64,000 nt of DNA from Cupriavidus sp. U2. GTDB taxonomy: Bacteria; Pseudomonadota; Gammaproteobacteria; Burkholderiales; Burkholderiaceae. Under the pieces are notes generated by a model, which saw only the letters and a list, made by a program, of their open reading frames with translations, was not told the origin of the DNA and made no database searches. Shown here one piece after another: positions 59,235 to 64,000 of the stretch (its first letter is position 1; each line of letters opens with the position of its first letter). The translations under genes were made by a program, and so were the position numbers. Location: positions 63,382 to 127,381 of the forward strand of contig NZ_RCOG02000032.1 of the NCBI RefSeq assembly GCF_009663685.2, given 5' to 3'.

Positions 59235-59252
59235 ACTGTATAAATATACAGT
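59235..59252 (-). promoter_or_regulatory. LexA (SOS) box overlapping a promoter
   Basis: CTGT-N8-ACAG, extended to the 18-bp inverted repeat ACTGTATA-AA-TATACAGT, matches the LexA consensus. On the minus strand TTGCCG-N18-TATATT reads as a sigma-70 promoter whose -10 lies inside the box. The only gene it faces is the one starting at 59148. Confidence 0.85.
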
Positions 59253-59352
59253 GTTCGTCAGTGAACCGGCAAGACGTAACGAGAGAAAATTCCTGGTGAC
59301 AGAGGCGGCATCAAATCCGGCTTCCCGCCTGTCGACAGGCGCCGCAACAATG

Positions 59353-59388
59353 AAAAAAGCCGGCGCGCCTGATGGCGGGCCGGCTTTT
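59353..59388. terminator. Bidirectional-type terminator after the ABC-F gene
   Basis: AAAAGCCGGC and CGCC arms pair with GGCG and GCCGGCTTTT (59355-59388, loop TGAT, one G-G mismatch), flanked by runs of A and T. Ends the ABC-F transcript on the minus strand 35 bp after its stop, separating it from the SOS gene. Confidence 0.9.
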
Positions 59389-59422
59389 CTGGCGAAATGA
59401 CGATGCGGCGATGCCGCCGAAA

Positions 59423-61045
59423 TTACGCCTCGATGCCTTGCGACTGCAGGTACTCGTCGTACGTACCCAGGTAGTCGGTGATCGTGCCGTCGGGGCGCAC
59501 CTCGATCACGCGCGTGGCCAGGCCGTTGATCAGTTCGCGGTCGTGCGACACGAAGATCAGCGTGCCCGCGAACTTGTCCAGCGCGATCTGCAGCGATTCG
59601 ATCGACTCCATGTCCATGTGGTTGGTCGGCTCGTCCATGGCCAGCACGTTGTGGCGGCCCAGCATCAGCTTGCCCCAGATCATGCGGCCCTTCTCGCCAC
59701 CGGACAGCACCTTGACGTTCTTCTTGATGTCGTCGGCCGAAAACAGCAGGCGGCCCAGCGTGCCGCGCAGCGACTGGTCGTCGTCGCCGGCCTGCGTCCA
59801 CTGGCTCATCCAGTCCATCACGGTCACGTCGTTCGGGAATTCCTCGTACGTGTCCTGCGGCATGTAGCCCACGTTGGCGTTCTCGGCCCACTTGACCGTG
59901 CCGCGATCCACTTCCACGCCGCGCTGCACGCCGGTTTGCACGACGTTGTTCAGCAGGCTGCGCAGCAGCGTGGTCTTGCCCGCGCCGTTTTCGCCGATGA
60001 TGGCCACGCGCTCGCCGGCCTGGACGGCCATCGACAGGTTGTTGATGATCTTGCGGTCGTACGTCTTGGTGATGTCCTCGACTTCCACGGCCAGGTTGTG
60101 CAGCTTCTTCTCGAACTCGAAGCGCACGAACGGATTCTGGCGCGACGACGGCTTGATGTCCTCGACCTTGATCTTTTCGATCTGCTTCGCGCGCGACGTG
60201 GCCTGGCGGGCCTTCGACTTGTTGGCCGAGAAGCGGCGCACGAAATCCTGCAGTTCGGTGATGCGTTCCTTGGCGCGCGCATTGGCGGCCACCTGGCGCT
60301 CGCGCGCCTGCATCGACGCCTGCATGTAGTCGTCGTAGTTGCCCGGATAGACCTTCAGCGTGCCGTAGTCCATGTCGGCCATGTGCGTGCACACCGAGTT
60401 CAGGAAGTGGCGATCGTGCGAAATGATGATCATGGTGGAGTTGCGCTCGTTGAGCACGTCTTCCAGCCAGCGGATCGTGTTGATGTCCAGGTTGTTGGTC
60501 GGTTCGTCCAGCAGCAGGACATCGGGGTTCGAGAACAGCGCCTGGGCCAGCAGCACGCGCAGCTTCCAGCCCGGCGCGATGTCGCTCATCGGGCCCTGGT
60601 GCTGGTCGGTCGGAATGCCCACGCCCAGCAACAGTTCGCCGGCGCGCGCCTCGGCCGTATAGCCGTCGTACTCGGCGTACTTGGCTTCGAGTTCGGCGGC
60701 GCGCATGTAGTCTTCGTCGGTGGCCTCGGGGTTGGCGTAGATGGCGTCGCGCTCGCTGGCGGCGGCCCACATTTCCACGTGGCCCATCATCACCACGTCG
60801 AGCACGCGGTTGTCTTCATACGCGAACTGGTCCTGGCGCAGCTTGCCCAGGCGGATGCCCGGTTCCAGCATGACGGTGCCCGCCGACGGCTCAAGGTCGC
60901 CGCCGAGGATCTTCATGAAGGTGGACTTGCCGCAACCGTTCGCGCCGATCAGGCCGTAGCGGTTGCCCTCGCCGAACTTGACCGAGATGTTCTCGAACAA
61001 CGGCTTGGGGCCGAACTGCATGGTGATGTTTGCGGTAGAAAGCAC
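59423..61045 (-). CDS. ybiT: ABC-F family ATPase, YbiT type
   Basis: A 540-residue soluble protein with two ABC domains: Walker A GANGCGKST and GENGAGKTT, signatures SDIAPGWKLRVLL and LSGGEKGRM, Walker B LLLDEPTNNLD and LAMDEPTNHMD. No membrane part. LSTANITMQFGPKPLFENIS and the linker RFSANKSKARQATSRAKQIE match YbiT closely, an ABC-F protein thought to act on ribosomes rather than as a transporter. The start is a GTG (61045) with AAGG upstream; the frame extends 25 codons further but is not conserved. Confidence 0.92.
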   Translation of the reverse strand: MLSTANITMQFGPKPLFENISVKFGEGNRYGLIGANGCGKSTFMKILGGDLEPSAGTVMLEPGIRLGKLRQDQFAYEDNRVLDVVMMGHVEMWAAASERDAIYANPEATDEDYMRAAELEAKYAEYDGYTAEARAGELLLGVGIPTDQHQGPMSDIAPGWKLRVLLAQALFSNPDVLLLDEPTNNLDINTIRWLEDVLNERNSTMIIISHDRHFLNSVCTHMADMDYGTLKVYPGNYDDYMQASMQARERQVAANARAKERITELQDFVRRFSANKSKARQATSRAKQIEKIKVEDIKPSSRQNPFVRFEFEKKLHNLAVEVEDITKTYDRKIINNLSMAVQAGERVAIIGENGAGKTTLLRSLLNNVVQTGVQRGVEVDRGTVKWAENANVGYMPQDTYEEFPNDVTVMDWMSQWTQAGDDDQSLRGTLGRLLFSADDIKKNVKVLSGGEKGRMIWGKLMLGRHNVLAMDEPTNHMDMESIESLQIALDKFAGTLIFVSHDRELINGLATRVIEVRPDGTITDYLGTYDEYLQSQGIEA

Positions 61046-61244
61046 GTCTGAACCTTGTCTGGAATATGGGTGTGCCCTGTGGGCACCACCTGCTGGCAGC
61101 CGGATTGTGGCGGCACGCACCCGATTGGCGTGCCCGGCGCAGCGAAAATGAGGAAATAACCCGTGATTTTACCACTTGCGGGGGGCATTCGTCAGCCATG
61201 GTCACGGTCCCGACATCGACCGGCCCTGGCCTGCCCGATGTTGG

Positions 61245-62165
61245 TTACAGCGTCGGGTACCCGGCCAGTGCCAGGCTGAAGCCGTCGCCACGGGCTTCCA
61301 GCCGCGCCTGGGCGCCCACCGGCAGCGTCAGCTTGCGCGGGCAGTGGCCGAACGGCAGGCCGGTCAGCACCGGGATATCGAGCTGTTCGCGCAGATAGTC
61401 GAATACGGCATCCATGTTGTAGCCGTTGTCGTAATCGGTGGTGCGGTAGTTCGAGAAATCCCCCAGCACGATGGCCTGCTGCCCTGTCAGTACGCCAGCC
61501 TGCAGCAACTGCAGCAGCATGCGCTCCACGCGGTACGGCGGCTCGTTGATGTCCTCCAGGAACAGGATGCCGCCAGGCACCTTCGGCACGTAGCGGGTGC
61601 CCAGGAGGCTGCACAGCATTGCCAGGTTGCCGCCCCACAGCGTGCCCTCCGCCGTGCCTGCCGTCACCACCTGCGGCGCGGCCACCTCGATCTTGCAGGC
61701 CGGGTCGCGCAGGATGGCCTCGAAGTGCCGCCACATGAACGGATCGACGTGTTCCTCGCCAAAATCGGCCAGCAGCATCGGCCCGGCAAACGTGACGCCG
61801 CCGGTGGCAGCCAGGTAGGCCAGCTGGAAGGCCGTGAAATCGCTATGGCCCACGATCGGCGTACCGCTGACGCGGGCCTGCTCGGCAATGCGCGCAAAAT
61901 CGATCTTGTCCAGCAGCCGCGCCAGGCCGTAGCCGCCACGGACCGCCAGCGTCAGTTCACCGCGCCCGCCGGTGCCGATGGCGTGCAGATCGGCGAGCCG
62001 TTCGGCGTCCGTGCCGCCAAAGCGCAGGTAGCGGCGCGCGAGGATATCGGGATTGTTGACGTGGTACCCGTGTTGCTTGAGCCAGGCGCAGCCGCGCGCG
62101 GCAATGGCCACGTCGTGCGGGTAGCCGGATGAGGCAATCAGTCGGACTTCGATGGGTTGGCGCAT
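61245..62165 (-). CDS. ldcA: Muramoyltetrapeptide (LD-)carboxypeptidase, S66 family
   Basis: A 306-residue S66 peptidase that removes the terminal D-Ala from murein tetrapeptides during cytosolic recycling. The nucleophile Ser108 is in VGHSDFTAF, the Glu lies in FLEDINEPPYRVER, and the His in LPFGHCPRKLT completes the triad. VRGGYGLARLL is the usual substrate loop. It is one of four tightly spaced minus-strand genes (ldcA, tadA, queD, queE). Confidence 0.92.
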   Translation of the reverse strand: MRQPIEVRLIASSGYPHDVAIAARGCAWLKQHGYHVNNPDILARRYLRFGGTDAERLADLHAIGTGGRGELTLAVRGGYGLARLLDKIDFARIAEQARVSGTPIVGHSDFTAFQLAYLAATGGVTFAGPMLLADFGEEHVDPFMWRHFEAILRDPACKIEVAAPQVVTAGTAEGTLWGGNLAMLCSLLGTRYVPKVPGGILFLEDINEPPYRVERMLLQLLQAGVLTGQQAIVLGDFSNYRTTDYDNGYNMDAVFDYLREQLDIPVLTGLPFGHCPRKLTLPVGAQARLEARGDGFSLALAGYPTL

Positions 62166-62210
62166 GCTTCGGATGTTGAGGGTACGACGCTCGGAAGCAG
62201 GAATTCTCGC

Positions 62211-62807
62211 CTAATCGGCTGCCGCTGGCGAGGGCGGCGAAGGTGGTGCGACCGGCCCTTCGGCAAGCGGCTGCTCCCCGGCGGCCCCCGCTGCCTGCTG
62301 CGCTGCCTTTTGGGCCGCCTTCTGGGCCCGGCGCCGTGCGGCAAAGAAATCGCGCAGCATCTGGCCACATTCATCGGCCATCACGCCGCGCGCCAGCGTG
62401 GTCTGGTGGTTCAGCGTGGCCTGTGCGAACAGGTCGACGACACTGCCCGCCGCACCGGTCTTGGGATCGGTGGCGCCAAACACCACGTGCCTGAGCCGCG
62501 CATGGAGGATGGCGCCACTGCACATCGCGCAGGGCTCCAGCGTCACGTACAGTTCGCACTCGGGCATGCGGTAGTTGCCCAGCACCTTGGCCGCCGCGCG
62601 CAGCGCCTGCATTTCGGCATGGGCGGACGGATCGACCGAACGGATCGGCAGGTTATGGCCGCGCGCGATGATCTGGTCGTTCCACACCACCACGGCGCCC
62701 ACCGGCACCTCGCCGGCCGCCTCGGCCAGGCGCGCCTCTTCCAGCGCAGCCGTCATATAGAAACGGTCCCGCGTGGCTTCGTCCTGAAACTGGGGCGCGC
62801 CGGACAT
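62211..62807 (-). CDS. tadA: tRNA adenosine(34) deaminase with C-terminal extension
   Basis: A 198-residue deaminase converting A34 to inosine in tRNA-Arg. Zinc ligands: His63 and catalytic Glu65 in SAHAEMQAL, Cys93 and Cys96 in EPCAMCSGAI. GEVPVGAVVV and FGATDPKTGAAGSV are standard. The core ends near 155; the last about 40 residues are an Ala/Pro/Gln-rich tail not seen in E. coli TadA. The stop is 45 bp before ldcA. Confidence 0.95.
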   Translation of the reverse strand: MSGAPQFQDEATRDRFYMTAALEEARLAEAAGEVPVGAVVVWNDQIIARGHNLPIRSVDPSAHAEMQALRAAAKVLGNYRMPECELYVTLEPCAMCSGAILHARLRHVVFGATDPKTGAAGSVVDLFAQATLNHQTTLARGVMADECGQMLRDFFAARRRAQKAAQKAAQQAAGAAGEQPLAEGPVAPPSPPSPAAAD

Positions 62808-62814
62808 GGGCAGA

Positions 62815-63291
62815 TCAGTCCTGCGCCGGCAGCGCGAACGGCGCGCTGACTTCGGCCCAGCAGTTCGGCGTTTCGAACAGCACCAGCTTCGTCAGCTGCA
62901 GATGATGGCCGAAGCAGTCCTTGAACACGGGCGCCAGGATGTCGAACGCTTCCTGCGCCAGGTTCTCGACGGTCGGGATGCTGTCGATCACCACGGTCTT
63001 GTGGTTGTCCATCGACTGCAGGAAGTTCAGCAGCGCGGTGTCGCCGCGATAGATCAGGAACGCATGGTCCCACTTCGACACCAGGTGCTCGTTGGCCAGC
63101 GTCTTGATATCGCCGAAGTCCAGGATCATCCCGTCGTCGGACGCGCCTTCCTGGCGCAGCACCTCGCCGGACAGCGTCAGGTCCAGCCGATAGCGATGGC
63201 CGTGGATATTGCGGCACTGGCCGCCGTGGCTCGGGATGCGGTGGCCGGCATCGAATTCGAGCCGGCGTGTGATGGAAACTTGTTTGCTCAT
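62815..63291 (-). CDS. queD: 6-carboxytetrahydropterin synthase
   Basis: A 158-residue QueD making 6-carboxy-tetrahydropterin from dihydroneopterin triphosphate on the queuosine path. Zinc ligands: His17 (FDAGHRIP) and His30, His32 (RNIHGH); the catalytic Cys26 sits just before the latter (GGQCRNIHGH). The Asp/His pair in DHAFLIYRGD-like WDHAFLIYR is also present. It lies 3 bp after queE. Confidence 0.95.
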   Translation of the reverse strand: MSKQVSITRRLEFDAGHRIPSHGGQCRNIHGHRYRLDLTLSGEVLRQEGASDDGMILDFGDIKTLANEHLVSKWDHAFLIYRGDTALLNFLQSMDNHKTVVIDSIPTVENLAQEAFDILAPVFKDCFGHHLQLTKLVLFETPNCWAEVSAPFALPAQD

Positions 63292-63294
63292 GTG

Positions 63295-63930
63295 TCAGCG
63301 AATGCCCAGCAGCTTGTGGGTCTGCAGCGACAGGCGCCAGCGTGGATGACGCTGGCAGAAGTCGACCGCGGCGGCCGCATTCTGCCGCGCCAGCGGGCCA
63401 TCCATGGCCTGCACCAGGAAATAGCGGAAATCCAGTTGCTCGTATGCCGCGAAGTCCTGACCCGCCTGCGGCATCACCACCTTCAGTTCGTCGCCCTTCT
63501 TCACGACCAGTTCCGAACCCATCTTCGGGCTCACGCAAACCCAGTCGATGCCATCGGGCACTTCGATCGTGCCATTGGTCTCGATGGCGATCTCGAAGCC
63601 CTGCGCGTGCAGTGCGTCGATCAGCGGCGCATCAAGTTGCAGCAGCGGTTCGCCGCCCGTGCAGACCACCAGCGGCGTGCCGCCGGCGCCCTGCGGCCAT
63701 TCCGATGCCACCACGGCTGCCAGTTCCTCGGCCGTCTTGTACTTGCCGCCACGCGTGCCGTCGGTGCCCACGAAATCGGTATCGCAGAACTGGCACACGG
63801 CGCGGGCGCGATCTTCCTCGCGGCCGGTCCACAGGTTGCAACCCGAGAAGCGGCAGAACACCGCCGCGCGGCCGGCGTTGGCGCCCTCGCCCTGCAGCGT
63901 ATAGAAGATTTCCTTGACGGCGTATGTCAT
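63295..63930 (-). CDS. queE: 7-carboxy-7-deazaguanine synthase, radical SAM
   Basis: A 211-residue radical SAM enzyme. The cluster cysteines 31, 46 and 49 (SGCNLWTG, VCQFCDTDF) show the C-x14-C-x2-C spacing typical of one QueE branch. TLQGEGANAGRAAVF and CTGGEPLLQLD complete the fold. It converts the QueD product to 7-carboxy-7-deazaguanine. The queC gene, next in the pathway, is not in the window; the gene starts 70 bp before the window end. Confidence 0.95.
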   Translation of the reverse strand: MTYAVKEIFYTLQGEGANAGRAAVFCRFSGCNLWTGREEDRARAVCQFCDTDFVGTDGTRGGKYKTAEELAAVVASEWPQGAGGTPLVVCTGGEPLLQLDAPLIDALHAQGFEIAIETNGTIEVPDGIDWVCVSPKMGSELVVKKGDELKVVMPQAGQDFAAYEQLDFRYFLVQAMDGPLARQNAAAAVDFCQRHPRWRLSLQTHKLLGIR

Positions 63931-64000
63931 GCGAATGCGACGGTTGGGGTGCGTGGGGAGTTCCTGCTCAAAAATTAGGCAAAAGCCGAGGCGCGAGCAA

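Noticed and set aside
59372..61051. 559-codon open frame opposite the ABC-F gene
   Set aside because: Shadow of a well-conserved gene; no start site and no family motifs.
1..64000. CRISPR arrays, tRNA/rRNA genes, insertion sequences or prophage genes
   Set aside because: Looked for and not seen: no spaced direct repeats with spacers, no transposase or phage motifs, no cloverleaf that I could recognise by eye.

Overview
The window is high-GC DNA (AT-rich only in a few intergenic patches), densely packed with genes on both strands. The gene content points to a betaproteobacterium of the Burkholderiaceae, most likely Cupriavidus or a close Ralstonia relative. The evidence is the 2-methylcitrate cluster in the prpR / prpB-prpC-acnD-prpF arrangement, general porins of the Burkholderia type, a bacterial Ku, creBCD, a YbiT-type ABC-F ATPase and the queDE pair. 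The genus is inferred from gene content, not from a search. It looks like ordinary chromosome: I see no rRNA, tRNA, CRISPR array, prophage or insertion sequence. Region 1-13 kb: a LysR regulator cut by the window edge, a small exported protein, a GFA-family zinc protein, a PQQ-type sugar dehydrogenase lipoprotein ending in a 13-bp tandem repeat, a minus-strand redox cluster (Tam-like methyltransferase, OsmC, SQR-like flavoprotein, DUF1641), two tandem paralogous porins each with its own terminator, a divergent OmpR/histidine kinase pair, a MarR regulator, an FmdB zinc ribbon, and a HigB2/HigA2-type toxin-antitoxin module with a palindrome at its start. Region 13-28 kb: mntH behind a Fur-like box; a CSS-EAL c-di-GMP phosphodiesterase; ku followed 16 bp later by a MerR/TPR protein; an AraC regulator divergent from an AhpD-like protein; two outer-membrane beta-barrel genes overlapping by 4 nt; a MarR regulator in an AT-rich setting; and a minus-strand run of an osmoprotectant-type binding-protein/permease fusion, a tri-heme cytochrome c and a spermidine-dehydrogenase-like flavoprotein. 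Region 28-40 kb: a cupin, FtsK (apparently lacking the first transmembrane helix), a DUF4136 lipoprotein, DoxX, a LysR/azoreductase divergent pair, egtB without an adjacent egtD, a Fic protein preceded by a cluster of inverted and direct repeats, and prpR. Region 40-46 kb is the propionate (2-methylcitrate) operon prpB-prpC-acnD-prpF, divergent from prpR and preceded by a textbook sigma-54 -24/-12 element, so PrpR is expected to activate it. AcnD plus PrpF replace PrpD. Region 46-64 kb: a periplasmic asparaginase, a hotdog thioesterase, DUF1289, a translationally coupled GATase/MOSC pair, a penicillin-acylase family enzyme, an aldehyde dehydrogenase, an unrecognised two-part protein, creB-creC-creD with a three-copy CreB-type repeat upstream, an unrecognised 142-aa protein behind a perfect LexA (SOS) box, the ABC-F protein, LdcA, TadA, QueD and QueE. 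The strongest leads are the SOS-controlled protein of unknown function (58720-59148), the Ku-linked MerR/TPR gene, the repeat array in front of the Fic gene, and the three phased CreB half-sites.
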